NCBI GenBank assembly: GCA_023151115.1
Contig: JAKLJP010000015.1
Location: forward strand, 1-64,000
DNA from: Anaerolineae bacterium
GTDB lineage: Bacteria; Chloroflexota; Anaerolineae; 4572-78; J111
Length of the DNA stretch: 64,000 nucleotides
Reading direction: 5' to 3'
In this document: positions 43,591 to 53,100 of the stretch, one piece after another
How positions within the stretch are numbered: position 1 is the stretch's first letter
How the letters are laid out: each line of letters opens with the position of its first letter
Translations under genes and position numbers: made by a program
Notes under the pieces: model-generated
Told to the model about the DNA's origin: nothing
Databases searched by the model: none
The model's input: only the letters and a program-made list of their open reading frames with translations

Positions 43591-44502
43591 TCATCTTGTT
43601 TGTTGGACATCGCTCAACCAACTTGGGAACTCTGCCGAATCCATTTTAGCCTCCGCCCGCGCCCAGCGCTCAACGGCCCAGCCCCAGAAATCAAAATCAA
43701 TGGTAGAAATTTTGGCCTGGATGGCCGCCCACAGCGTCCAGCCGACGTCGGACATGATCATGTTCAGTTTCATGCGGGCCAACTTGTCGGGGTATGGCTC
43801 GCCAAAATAGGCGGCGCACATCTCCACAATACGTGGCTCGTCGTACTGCTGCTCCTGGCAGGTATTACCCAACTCGAAACAGGGGTCGTTGTTACCGCTG
43901 TACTCAAAATCAATGGTTCGTAAAAGGTGGCCGTCGTCAATGTAATTTTCGGCCAGCAGGTCGTTGTTGCAGGGCACCGTTGGCAGGGGATTGACCAGCA
44001 GCGCCGGCTCGATCTGCTCGTAAACCAGCGGCATGCGCTCACGGAAGCCATCAGGAATCCGCACCCCGTACTCGGCGACAATTTTGAGATAATATTCGGT
44101 CAGCCGGAACATGTTGAAATCGGTCAAAAAGCGCGGCCCGGCGTGCAGCAGTTTGAGCGCCTGGGCAATGCGGGTGGGCATGCCCGGCCTTTGCAGCGCC
44201 TCGATAGACATCGTTTCGCCGTAAATATATTCCAGCACCATCACCCTGTCTTCTAGCAGATAATGGGCAATTTTGGCCCCCACCCCGGCATCGGCGGCGG
44301 CTTTGGTGTTGTAATATTCATTCTCCCGGTTGACCGCCAACAGTTCGGTGGACGCGCCGGGAATACGGACCACATAGGGCGTGCCCGCCACCTCAACCCG
44401 GTAGTTGGTGTTGGTTAGCCCGCCGCTGATGGGTTGAACAGAAACATCTTTCCCGCGCCAATCGGCAATCTTTTCGATAACCTGTTCGATGGTGATGGTC
44501 AT
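43591..44502 (-). CDS. Choline/ethanolamine-kinase-like phosphotransferase
   Basis: 303 residues of the APH/choline-kinase fold. It has ISGGLTNTNYRVEV (P-loop-like), YVVRIPG (nucleotide-binding residue), the catalytic loop VPCNNDLLAENYIDD and the metal motif LRTIDFEYSGNNDPCFELGN. CNNDLLxxN with IDFEYxGxNxxxFDxxN-type spacing matches LicA/choline kinases. It may phosphorylate choline, ethanolamine or a related alcohol. GAGG precedes the ATG. A Pcs-like gene at 14586 makes choline a reasonable guess. Confidence 0.78.
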   Translation of the reverse strand: MTITIEQVIEKIADWRGKDVSVQPISGGLTNTNYRVEVAGTPYVVRIPGASTELLAVNRENEYYNTKAAADAGVGAKIAHYLLEDRVMVLEYIYGETMSIEALQRPGMPTRIAQALKLLHAGPRFLTDFNMFRLTEYYLKIVAEYGVRIPDGFRERMPLVYEQIEPALLVNPLPTVPCNNDLLAENYIDDGHLLRTIDFEYSGNNDPCFELGNTCQEQQYDEPRIVEMCAAYFGEPYPDKLARMKLNMIMSDVGWTLWAAIQAKISTIDFDFWGWAVERWARAEAKMDSAEFPSWLSDVQQTR

Positions 44503-44523
44503 AGTTTGCAGCCTCGGCAGGCA

Positions 44524-44730
44524 TCACTTTCCAATCTTCTTTCTCAACTCTGCGGTATCCAGGTACAATTCGATGTATCCGCAGGCCAGGCACACCCGCG
44601 CTCGCCGGGCCGGAGTGACCACTTTGAACATGCTCGTTTGACGATTTGAAATATAGTTGACCCCCTCAGACACCGAGACTGTACCCTCATCCATTTCTCC
44701 GCCACATTTAAGACAGACCTGATTTTCCAT
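44524..44730 (-). CDS. Small zinc-ribbon protein
   Basis: 68 residues. CLKCGGEM (5-12) and CLACGYIEL form two C-x2-C knuckles of a zinc ribbon. The middle reads FKVVTPARRARV. The family is of unknown function. AGAGG precedes the ATG. It lies 21 nt upstream of the choline-kinase-like gene on the same strand. Confidence 0.78.
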   Translation of the reverse strand: MENQVCLKCGGEMDEGTVSVSEGVNYISNRQTSMFKVVTPARRARVCLACGYIELYLDTAELRKKIGK

Positions 44731-44926
44731 TGTTACCTCTTTGTAGCTGATTGAGATGCGCTCTAATAAAGCGAGTTGACTCGCTCGGGCGCAGATACGA
44801 TAAACATGTAGTTTACCTGTTAACTCTTTACCCGGTAATTATAAATATTTAGGAGGCTGTGGCAATCCAGAAAGAGATTTTAGACAAACCTCACAGGTTT
44901 AGCAGAGGAGTTGAAAGGCTTTACCG

Positions 44927-46033
44927 TTAAGTTAACCGTAGTTCTGGATAAACTTTATAACCCGGAGAAGTTGAGCGCGGAGAAGGCAGGTTCCGCAATG
45001 CGGCGGCCAGGGTTTCGGCGGCCTGCCGCAGCGCCCGCCCGGCCGGAGAGTCAGGCGCTGCCAGCACCACCGGCTGGCCCTGGTGAATGGCGGGGTCGAG
45101 TGGAACACGGCCCAACAGAGGCAGCCCCAACTGTTGGCTCAGCCGCTCGCCGCCCCGGCCAAAAACGATCTCTTCCTGACCGCAGTGAGGACAAACATAG
45201 TAACTCATATTTTCCACAAAGCCTAGCACCCTGATATCCAACTGCCGGAACATCTCGGTGCCTTTGATGACATCGGCCAGCGCTACTTCTTGCGGGGTTG
45301 TAACCATCACCACCCCGCTCAGGGGCAGCGATTGAGTCAGGGTCAACTGCACATCGCCGGTGCCGGGAGGCAGGTCCACCACCAGCACGTCCAGGCTGCC
45401 CCACATAACATCACGCAGCAGTTGGCGAATGGCCTGGTGCATCATCGGCCCGCGCCAGATAATCGGCGCTTCCGCCGGAACCAGCAGGCCCATAGACATC
45501 ACTTTCAAGCTATAGGCGCTGGGCGGAAAAATCTGCTCGCCAAAGGCAAAAGGCTGTTCCTCACTGATGCCGAGCATGAGCGGCACGTTGGGGCCGTGAA
45601 TATCGCCGTCCAGCAGGCCAACCCGCTGGCCGGTCTGGGCCAGGGCGACCGCCAGGTTGACTGCTACGGTGGTCTTGCCGACCCCTCCTTTGCCACTGGC
45701 GACCGCTACCACATGTTTGGCGTCGAGGTTGAGCCGCGAGGTGTCGCGTAGCTGCGAGGTGGGGCTGCTTTCAAAGGAGATTTTTACCGCTTTGACGCCA
45801 GGAACCGTCAAAACGGCCCGGCGGGCCATGCGCTCCAGGGGAATTTGCAGCGGACTGCCGGCCTCGCGTAGGCGGATGGTAAAACTGACTGTGCCATCCC
45901 GGCAGGCAATACCGCTAACCATCCCCAGCGAAACAATATCTCGATTGACTTCCGGCTCTAAGACCCGGCTCAGCGCAGCCAGGATTTTATCGGGCGTGAT
46001 GGGTAGTGCTTTTGATTTTAGGAAATTAAACAA
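44927..46033 (-). CDS. mrp: Mrp/NBP35-type Fe-S carrier ATPase
   Basis: 368 residues. An N-terminal MIP18/DUF59 domain (about 12-85, LEPEVNRDIVSLGMVSGI) precedes a deviant Walker A (ASGKGGVGKTT, about 112), DGDIHGPN, LPPGTGDVQLT and a C-terminal CPHC pair that holds the bridging Fe-S cluster. It delivers Fe-S clusters to target proteins. The start is TTG 46033 with AAGGA upstream. The gene follows fdhE, so cluster delivery to the formate dehydrogenase is a fair inference. Confidence 0.92.
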   Translation of the reverse strand: MFNFLKSKALPITPDKILAALSRVLEPEVNRDIVSLGMVSGIACRDGTVSFTIRLREAGSPLQIPLERMARRAVLTVPGVKAVKISFESSPTSQLRDTSRLNLDAKHVVAVASGKGGVGKTTVAVNLAVALAQTGQRVGLLDGDIHGPNVPLMLGISEEQPFAFGEQIFPPSAYSLKVMSMGLLVPAEAPIIWRGPMMHQAIRQLLRDVMWGSLDVLVVDLPPGTGDVQLTLTQSLPLSGVVMVTTPQEVALADVIKGTEMFRQLDIRVLGFVENMSYYVCPHCGQEEIVFGRGGERLSQQLGLPLLGRVPLDPAIHQGQPVVLAAPDSPAGRALRQAAETLAAALRNLPSPRSTSPGYKVYPELRLT

Positions 46034-46051
46034 CCGCGTATCCTTAAGAGG

Positions 46052-46083
46052 GGATTGGAGATTAGAGCTTAATCTCCAATCTC
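46052..46083. repeat. GAGATTGG-type inverted repeat between mrp and fdhE
   Basis: GGATTGGAGATTA is mirrored by TAATCTCCAATCTC. It occupies the gap and its right arm touches the fdhE stop codon. Confidence 0.7.
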
Positions 46084-47059
46084 AATGACTGTAACCACGT
46101 TCGTTAGCAATTAAATCCAGGTGCAGAGTCGCCAAATCTTCAATTGCCAACATATCCACCGGCGTTGGCTCAAAGGTGACGATTACTTTGAGGTAGTTGT
46201 GGCACACCTGACAGGTCTGGATACTGTACTTTTCTTCCTCACCCTCCACGGTGATATAACCCAGCGATTTGTGATTTTGATTGGTGCAGGTGGCGCATTT
46301 GAGTCGGGGATACCCCCAATCGGCCCCGCACATGCCGCAGCGTAGATGGCGAGCGCCCTCTTTGCCCTGGATCTCGGCCAGGGTCGGTGGACTGCCGCAG
46401 ACCGGGCATGACCCTCGCCGCCATATAGCCAGGTCTACTTTCTCTTTAAGGTCCGCGGCCCAGGCGCGCAGGGCCGGCTTGAGGCTGTTTTGGGCCAGAG
46501 TTCGCAATAGATCGGCATCAAGTTTGAGATCGCGCGCCTGCCCGTCAACGAGTTGACCATCTCCGGTAGCCAGAGCACTCCATACGGCCAGCAAATCTAG
46601 CTGTCTTTGCTCCACGGCCTGGCGAATCTGTTGAGCCGCCGCCGTACGCAGCGCCGTTTCATTCCCGGCGTGCGCCTGTTCCAGGAGTTGAGCCGGATCA
46701 GGCCGGCGTTTCGGCCCAAAGAAAAACGGCCAGGTCTTTTTTTGTGGCGGAGCAGCCTGTTGGGGCAGCCCTACCGTTTCAACAATCCCGCACAGCCGGA
46801 TGAAAAGATCGCGGGTTGCCTCCGGGGCGAGCGGCAAATCTTCGCCCAGCAGCAGCGGCAATCCGGCGGCCAGTTTTTGGTGGGCTACCTCGGCCGGCAG
46901 TTCAACCGGCTCGACCTGCGCTTGGGCTTCGTTCAACAGCGGCAGCGTCGCCCGGTAAAAGGCCAGCGGTTCGGCCAGTTCCGGTTTTTGCTGGCTCAGT
47001 ACATCGAGGCGAGCAAACAAGGCCGCTTTTTGGCGATCTATGGCAGGAGTCTGGATCAT
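46082..47059 (-). CDS. fdhE: Formate dehydrogenase accessory protein FdhE
   Basis: 325 residues. FdhE is needed to assemble respiratory formate dehydrogenases and binds iron through cysteine pairs. The C-terminal half has CPVCGSPP, CGMCGADW, CATCTNQNH and CQVCHNYLK, four C-x2-C units as in the family. The C-terminus MLAIEDLATLHLDLIANERGY is typical. The ATG overlaps the previous stop (ATGA). It supports the formate dehydrogenase at 48463-53496. Confidence 0.93.
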   Translation of the reverse strand: MIQTPAIDRQKAALFARLDVLSQQKPELAEPLAFYRATLPLLNEAQAQVEPVELPAEVAHQKLAAGLPLLLGEDLPLAPEATRDLFIRLCGIVETVGLPQQAAPPQKKTWPFFFGPKRRPDPAQLLEQAHAGNETALRTAAAQQIRQAVEQRQLDLLAVWSALATGDGQLVDGQARDLKLDADLLRTLAQNSLKPALRAWAADLKEKVDLAIWRRGSCPVCGSPPTLAEIQGKEGARHLRCGMCGADWGYPRLKCATCTNQNHKSLGYITVEGEEEKYSIQTCQVCHNYLKVIVTFEPTPVDMLAIEDLATLHLDLIANERGYSH

Positions 47060-47379
47060 GCCACCTCCGGTGTTTGATTGGGAGATGTTTCGTCAGATTC
47101 CTTTAAAACGTGAGTGGGCGTCTCCATTTCAGCCAGGGGATAGATATCGTAACGAGCGTAATTGTAAACAGGGGCCATCGCCAGGAGGCGTTCCAATTCT
47201 TCGTTAGAAACGACATCGTAAATCCATGCGCCGCCGTGCTTGCCGACAACATGATAACGCTTCTCCAGTTTGCCCTGTTCAGCCAGCTTTTGGGCATATT
47301 CCGGCATACGCAGAACGGCATGAACAACGGCTGCGCCCAGCCGGGCCAGATCCAATTCCCACATCACTAAGAACTTCAT
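47056..47379 (-). CDS. Muconolactone-isomerase-like small protein
   Basis: 107 residues from ATG 47379, which has AAAGGA upstream; the long in-frame upstream stretch is a shadow of the neighbouring gene. MKFLVMWELD and the following helix and KLEKRYHVVGKHGGAWIYDVVSNEELERLL match the ferredoxin-like muconolactone isomerase/YciI-type fold. Its stop overlaps the fdhE start, so it lies in the formate dehydrogenase accessory operon. Role unknown. Confidence 0.72.
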   Translation of the reverse strand: MKFLVMWELDLARLGAAVVHAVLRMPEYAQKLAEQGKLEKRYHVVGKHGGAWIYDVVSNEELERLLAMAPVYNYARYDIYPLAEMETPTHVLKESDETSPNQTPEVA

Positions 47380-47401
47380 CCGCTTGCTTTTCCTTTCTCG
47401 T

Positions 47402-47692
47402 TTAGTGGGGTTCTCTTTGAGCAGCCAGGGTGCGCAGTGCCTGCACCGTCTCTTCCAGTTCCGGACCGCCCAGGGCCAGACATTCGTCAATGGCTTGGCG
47501 CAAATGGACCAGCATACCGTGTAACATGGCCGTTTGCAGCGTATCTTCAGTATGCTGCCAGACGTTAGCTTGTTTGGCCTCGTCAAGCCAGGTTGCCAAG
47601 CGTTCCATCGTTCTTAAAGCGTCGTCTATCGTCCGGTCACGTTTGCGCGAGCCGGGACTAAACACTTTCCCTTCACCGTCTCGTCCGGCCAT
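47402..47692 (-). CDS. Small helical protein in the fdhE operon
   Basis: 96 residues, not recognised. It is almost all helix: RTIDDALRTMERLATWLDEAKQANV and HLRQAIDECLALGGPELEETVQAL. AGGAG and GAGG lie upstream of the ATG. It is followed at 22 nt by the muconolactone-isomerase-like gene and then fdhE. A role in formate dehydrogenase maturation is possible by position only. Confidence 0.65.
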   Translation of the reverse strand: MAGRDGEGKVFSPGSRKRDRTIDDALRTMERLATWLDEAKQANVWQHTEDTLQTAMLHGMLVHLRQAIDECLALGGPELEETVQALRTLAAQREPH

Positions 47693-47705
47693 ATTAGGTT
47701 TTACC

Positions 47706-47876
47706 TCAATCTCCTGTGAAAATAGACCGCCGACGGCTGACCGCCGACCGCCGAAAATTACCCAGAGCCGAAGGTCTCTACCACTAGGGGCCTTCGGCTC
47801 TGCGACCCTGCTTCTTTGCTACATTTTCATCATCGGTGGTAGCGTACTAACGTTCGTGAACACTCTTTTAAAATAA
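47706..47876. repeat. Long complex repeat, copy 1
   Basis: It shares blocks in order with 60384-60535: AATAGACC, CCGCCGACCGCCGAAAATTA, GGGGCCTT / TCGGCTCT, TTTTCATCATCGG, and TTCG-GAACACT near the end. An internal hairpin pairs AGAGCCGAAGG-like with CCTTCGGCTCT. It opens the 770-bp gene-poor gap 47693-48462. Confidence 0.75.
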
Positions 47877-47897
47877 ACGCTTGGCGACCATAGTTGC

Positions 47898-48259
47898 TTA
47901 GCCAAGCGGTGCAGTTAGCTCGATTTGGATGTTATCGGGATCACGAATAGCCAGGACAGCAATCCCAAAAGGCTCAAGCGGTTTAATGGCGCCATGTTCT
48001 ATCTCGCGGGTATCCAATAATTAGACATTATACCGATTAGACTTATGTCACCCGGAAAGAGCAGGATTATCTGAATGATAGGATCAAAATCCTTTAATTC
48101 TGGAAATCCTGCTCTACACGATGGGTAAAAAACGCTCCCCAATTAAATCGATATAATGTCTATTTTATCGCTGCCTCAAGGTCAGCGGACGGAACGGTCT
48201 ACATCCGCTACCGTTAAGGTGACGTGATGAACTCCCTGAGTTGAAATTAGGTCAGACAT
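47898..48259 (-). pseudogene. VOC-family gene broken by a small inverted-repeat element
   Basis: The 5' end at ATG 48259 reads MSDLISTQGVHHVTLTVADV, a typical VOC start, then hits a stop. Beyond the element at 48022-48162 the frame resumes as EHGAIKPLEPFGIAVLAIRD, then DNIQIELTAPLG and TAA at 47900. Together the VOC parts total only about 220 nt, so part of the middle has been deleted too. GGAGGG precedes the ATG. Confidence 0.75.
48022..48162. mobile_element. 141-bp MITE-like element
   Basis: Terminal inverted repeats TAGACATTATACCGATT (48022-48038) and AATCGATATAATGTCTA (48146-48162) match at 16 of 17 positions. An inner pair GAGCAGGATT / AATCCTGCTC forms a second hairpin. No coding capacity. 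It lies in the middle of a VOC pseudogene. If TA is taken as the duplicated target, the ends fit a Tc1/mariner-IS630-type MITE, but this is inference. Confidence 0.72.
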
Positions 48260-48286
48260 TTATCCCTCCTCTGAAAATAGGCTGTT

Positions 48287-48334
48287 GGAGTGCAAAGCTT
48301 GCTTTGCCAAGTCGCAAGGCAAGCCTTGCACTCC
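48287..48334. repeat. GGAGTGCAAAGC inverted repeat, copy 1
   Basis: GGAGTGCAAAGCTTGCTTTGCC is followed by a mirror ending in AAGCCTTGCACTCC. A second copy with the same ends lies at 58688-58735. Confidence 0.75.
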
Positions 48335-48397
48335 ATTTTCACGTTTCGCGTCGGTGGTGTGCCGCCAGGCTCGTGATGGCTCCTGTAAAAATAGTTT

Positions 48398-48453
48398 AAG
48401 GGAACTCATAGGAACTCGTGGGCTGAGTTCCTATGAGACGCTACGAGTTCCCA
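48398..48453. repeat. GGGAACTC / GAGTTCCC inverted repeat
   Basis: GGGAACTCATAGGAACTCGT is mirrored by GAGTTCCTATGAG and ACGAGTTCCC. Related to 24054-24110. It directly follows the stop side of the nrfD-like gene. Confidence 0.7.
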
Positions 48454-48462
48454 CTTTTATTA

Positions 48463-49368
48463 TTACATCAGCCCCTGCGCCCCCATCACGATAACAGTCC
48501 GCATGAGGAAGCCGCCGACCAGGATCAGGATGGCGACCAGCATGGTCATATTGACCGTGCTCTTGACTCCCTGAAAACCGGAGCGAAACTGCATCACCAA
48601 TGGCACAATCAGCCCCAGAATCAGCACCCCGCCGACGAGCAAAATCCCGCTCAGACCGCTAAGCAGGAAGCTGGCGGCTGTGCCCAATAAGGCCACAAAG
48701 ACAACCAACAAGAAAATCTCCAAAATCAAGGCCACATTGTCGGCGCGTTTCAACTTGGCCCAGGCCGCACCCACATCCGCCTTGCTCAAGATCAGGCCCA
48801 GGGCAATAGCGGCCATGCCCGTTGACGCGCCGGAGGCCAAAAATAGCGCCCCCAATAGCGGGTTGTTGGCCCAGGCCGGGATGTGGGTAGTCGCCAGCAG
48901 CACGCCGGTGTAGGAGGCCAGAAAGAAGCCAAACAGCGATCCAAGCACCGAGTAGATTAAGCGCGGTGTGCCTGAATATTTCTCCCGCAGCGGCGCCCAA
49001 GGCAAGCGGCTTGTCTCGATTAGGGCGTCCACAAATGACAGAAAAGCGAACAGGCTGAAGAACAGCAGCGCATAAGACCCCACCGAGATAGGCGAGTCCC
49101 ACACCGGCCAGGGTAACAATGTTTCGCTGTAAACAATCATGTGCCAAAAGCGTTCAGGCCGGCCTAAATCCAAAATCAGTAGAATCCCGCAGATAACAGC
49201 CAGCGGAAAGGCGATGTAGTAGCCCATGCGGGCAATCGGCCGGTCTTCCTCCCCACCTACCAGCTCGATCATGGTGGAGGTGAAGTACGCACCCCCGGCA
49301 ATACCGCCAAAAAAGAAATAGAAGACAATCCACCACTCCCATTCGGGAATTTGCAGTTCATATTCCAT
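48463..49368 (-). CDS. NrfD/PsrC-type membrane subunit of formate dehydrogenase
   Basis: 301 residues with about eight to nine membrane helices. EWEWWIVFYFFFGGIAGGAYF at the N-terminus is characteristic of the NrfD/PsrC quinone-reactive subunit. It has no haem-binding His pattern of FdnI cytochrome b, so the enzyme would pass electrons to quinone without haem b. GGAGG precedes the ATG. It starts 2 nt after the beta-subunit stop and closes the fdh structural operon. Confidence 0.88.
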   Translation of the reverse strand: MEYELQIPEWEWWIVFYFFFGGIAGGAYFTSTMIELVGGEEDRPIARMGYYIAFPLAVICGILLILDLGRPERFWHMIVYSETLLPWPVWDSPISVGSYALLFFSLFAFLSFVDALIETSRLPWAPLREKYSGTPRLIYSVLGSLFGFFLASYTGVLLATTHIPAWANNPLLGALFLASGASTGMAAIALGLILSKADVGAAWAKLKRADNVALILEIFLLVVFVALLGTAASFLLSGLSGILLVGGVLILGLIVPLVMQFRSGFQGVKSTVNMTMLVAILILVGGFLMRTVIVMGAQGLM

Positions 49369-49370
49369 GA

Positions 49371-50192
49371 TTACGCCTCCTTGACCGGCTGGCCGTTAGC
49401 CTTTTGTCCGCGATTGCGGAAAGCGACAATGGCCGACAGACCCAACAGCAGCGATGTGCCGATACTGAGAATAGAGCCGGGAATCAGGTTTTTCTGCGGC
49501 AATTGCGGATTAACCGGCTGGCCGTACACCTCCGGCTCATCCAGCAGCAGGTAGAATACATTCAGGCCGCCCAACAGGTCGGTATCCCCGTAGACATTGG
49601 CTTTGGTATGGCCGAGGCTTTTGAGGGTTTCGACCCGCTGTTTGGCTTGGGTTCGCAGCTCATCTACGTCGCCGTAAACAATCGAGTCGGTGGGGCAAGC
49701 TTTGGCGCAGGCGGTTTCCAGGCCATTGTGGATGCGGTCGTCGCACAAAGTACACTTGTTGACCCGGCCAGTCCGCTGGTTGTAGCTGATGACCCCAAAT
49801 GGGCAGGCCGAGATACAGGCCCGGCAGCCGTTGCAGACATCTTGCTGCACAATCACGTTGCCTAAATCGGTGCGCATTAAGGCGTGGGTGGGACAGACCT
49901 CCAGGCAGCCGGCCTGAACGCAGTGCTTGCAGGAGTCGCTCATCATGCGCCAGGCCACATTGGTGCGCTGCTCGTCAATCAACTCGATGAAGCGTACGTG
50001 CCGCCAGTTGGTTGCCGTCAGGCGGCCGGTATTATCGTAGGAGTTGCCGGTAAAGTTGACGGCTTTAAGTTCGCCGTTGACCCGGCGAAAATCCTCCGGC
50101 TCGCCATCCAATTGGTTCCACTGTTTGCAGGCTACCTGGCAGGCTTTACAGCCAATACACAAAGAAACGTCAACAAACATGACCTTAGCCAT
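49371..50192 (-). CDS. Formate dehydrogenase iron-sulfur subunit
   Basis: 273 residues from ATG 50192, placed by GGGGGAGG 6 nt upstream; it overlaps the alpha-subunit stop by 8 nt. Four ferredoxin-type cysteine groups occur: CIGCKACQVACKQW, CKHCVQAGCLEVCP, CNGCRACISACPFG and CTLCDDRI...CAKACP, giving four 4Fe-4S clusters. A C-terminal membrane helix (about 240-262) anchors it, as in FdnH/HybA-type subunits. It carries electrons from the alpha to the membrane subunit. Confidence 0.92.
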   Translation of the reverse strand: MAKVMFVDVSLCIGCKACQVACKQWNQLDGEPEDFRRVNGELKAVNFTGNSYDNTGRLTATNWRHVRFIELIDEQRTNVAWRMMSDSCKHCVQAGCLEVCPTHALMRTDLGNVIVQQDVCNGCRACISACPFGVISYNQRTGRVNKCTLCDDRIHNGLETACAKACPTDSIVYGDVDELRTQAKQRVETLKSLGHTKANVYGDTDLLGGLNVFYLLLDEPEVYGQPVNPQLPQKNLIPGSILSIGTSLLLGLSAIVAFRNRGQKANGQPVKEA

Positions 50193-53100
50193 TGTACACC
50201 TCCCCCAGCCAGCGATTGGCATGCAGGCTGGCCCACTCCTCTGGCGGTGACTCCTGCTGAGCGACCAGTTGTTGGTAAAGTTCCGGCGCGGGCGCTGAGC
50301 GTTGGCCGGGCCGCAGGTCGCACGAGAAAACTTTGCCTTCGTGGATACTCACATTGGGGTCGGCGACCAGCGAACTGATATCGTTGCTCACGTCGCCGCG
50401 GGCCAGGCCCATATAGCCCCAGTGCCAGGGCAAGCCCACTTGATGGACTGTTTTGCCGTCTATGACAAAGGGTCGCATGCGCCGGGTGACCAGCGCCCGC
50501 GCTTCAACCTCGCCGCGAGCCGTGACCAGCGTGACCCAATCGCCGTTGTTGATGCCTTTTTCCGCCGCCAATTCGGGACTCATCTCGCAGAATAGTTCTG
50601 GCATCAACTCGGCCAGCCAGGGCAACCAGCGGCTCATCGTGCCCGATAGGTAATGCTCGGTCAGGCGGTAGGTCGAGACAACGATAGGGTACTTCTCGGC
50701 GTCTTCCATCTGGTGGTAGGGGTTGCCGGGCACGTCCCAAATTTTGGCCACCGGGTTGCGCTGCTGCGGGTAAACCGGGTTGACCACCGGCGACTCGTAG
50801 GGTTCGTAGTGGGTGGGCAGGGGACCGTCCACCGCTCCGGAAGGGGCAAAGAGCCAGAACTTGCCATCAGGTTTCATAATGGCCGGACCAATCCCATTGA
50901 AGGCATCGAGGCCCAGCCCGCCTTCTTTGGGTTGAGCGTCGGGCTTCTTGGTGGGCGGGAAGTCAATGCCGTCGCCGCCCACATTAACCCAAGAGCCGAT
51001 GATAGGATTACCTTCGGCATCTTTGGCGCCGCTGTCTTTCTCAGGGTCCCAGTAAGTATACTTCTTGCGCTCGCTCCAGGGATTGCCGGCAGGGTCGGCA
51101 GAAGCGCGGCTGTACATAATGTGGCGGTTGGCCGGCCAGGCGAAGCCCCACTCCGGGCTAACCCAATCGTCGGCCACCCGCGAGGCGGCCCGGTTTTTGC
51201 CTTCCTCCGGGTAGACGCCGCTGTAAATCCAGCAGCCGCAGGCCGTCGAGCCGTCATCCTTCAGGTCGGCAAAGCCTTTGACCAGCACCTTATCGGCCCA
51301 GGTGTAGCCGTTGATCTCCTTCAAAATCAGATCGGCGCTCGGCTCATCTTTGATGCGCCATTGGGCATTTTCCTCCTCATTTATATAATCCCAGAGCAGG
51401 TTTTGGATGGGCCAATCACGCGGATTAGTGCTGTCCGCGTACAGTTCCTTGAGACGGCGGCCCAGGTGGTAGGAGAACCACAGATCGCTGCGGGCATCGT
51501 CGGGCGGGTCGGCGGCCTTGTCGTGTTTTTGCAGTAGGCGCTGAGTATTGGTAAAGGTGCCATCGCTCTCGGCAGGGACGGCGCCTGGTAGGAAAAAGAC
51601 CTCGGTTTTGATGGTGGTCGGGTCTACGCCGGGGCGCTTCCAGAAGGAGGCCGTCTCAGTCTCAAAGTAATCGCGCACCACCATCCAATCAAGTTGGGCC
51701 AATGCCTGGCGCTGGTACTCGGCGTTCTGGCCGCCCACTGCCGGGTTCTGGCCGATGACCAAAAAGCCCTTGATGCCGCCCTGGTTCATCAGCACAAAGG
51801 TGGGAATATGGGAGTGGTCGCCGGCGATTTTGGGCAGAGTGTCGTAGCCGTAATCATTCTCGGCTGTGGCCGCATCGCCAAACCAAGCTTTGAGCAGGCT
51901 AATGATAAACTTGGGATTGTTATACCAATAGCTGGTTGCCGGCGTCTCGGTAGCGATAAAATCGTTGAGGGTATCGTGCTTCTTGCGGGCGTCGGCAGCG
52001 TTAATATAACCCGACCAAGAGTGATACAGGGTGGGGATGTCGGTTGAACCCTGGATGGTCGCATGACCCCGTAGGGCCAGGATACCACCGCCAGGTCGCC
52101 CCGCGTTGCCGAGCAGCGATTGGACCATCCCGGCAGTGCGAATAAACTGGACCCCCACCGTGTGCTGGGTCCAGCCAACCGCGTAGACGATAGCCCCGGT
52201 GCGCTCGCGGCCCGAATTTTCCAGCAGTGTTTCGGCGACTTGAATAAATTTATCTTGTGGGCAGCCACAGACATTCTCGACCATCTCCGGGGTGTAGCGG
52301 GCGTAGTGCCGCTTCATAATCTGGAAAACGCATTGTGGGTCTTCCAGACTGGGATCGGTCAAGGCTTTGGTCGGCAACTTGGCGACAATCACTTCATTAT
52401 AAGTCTGCTCCTGGCCGGCTGGCTCGGTTGTGGGCTGCGCTTCTTCACGCTGGTAATTCCAAGAGGCAACATCATAAGCGCGTTTTTCGGTGTTCAGGCC
52501 GGAAAAAACACCATCCAGCTCTTCGGGGTCTTGATAATCCGGACTGATAAGTGTGGCCGCGTTGGTGTAGTTGACCACATACTCTTTGTAGAATGGGTCG
52601 CTGTTCCACCGTTCGCTGTTGATGATGTAATTGATCAGAGCGCCCAGGAAGACAATATCGGTGCCGGCGCGAATCGGTGCGTGGATGTCGCACATCGCCG
52701 AGGTGCGGGTAAAACGTGGGTCCACATGAATGAGTTTGGCCCCTTTCTCTTTGGCCTTCATCGGCCAGCGGAAAGCAACCGGATGACACTCGGCCATATT
52801 GGAACCCATAATCATGACTGTGTCGGAGTTGGTCAGATCACGGGCAAAGGTTGTGGCCGCGCCGCGGCCAAAGGTGATCCCCAGACCGGGGACCGAAGCG
52901 GAGTGTCATATACGGGCCTGGTTTTCGATAGACACGACCCCCGCGGCGCGCATCAGTTTCTGGTGGATATAATTCCACTCGTCGTCAATGGTCGCGCCGC
53001 CCAGCGAGGCAATGGCCAGCACGTGGTTGACCCTTTTTTCCTCTTCGCCAATTTTGGCTGTCTCGATAAAGTTGGCGTCGCGGGTTTCTTTGAACTTCTG

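Noticed and set aside
52872..52908. Formate dehydrogenase alpha subunit as two separate genes or a nonsense pseudogene
   Set aside because: The TGA sits exactly at the selenocysteine position of the family and is followed by a SECIS-like hairpin.
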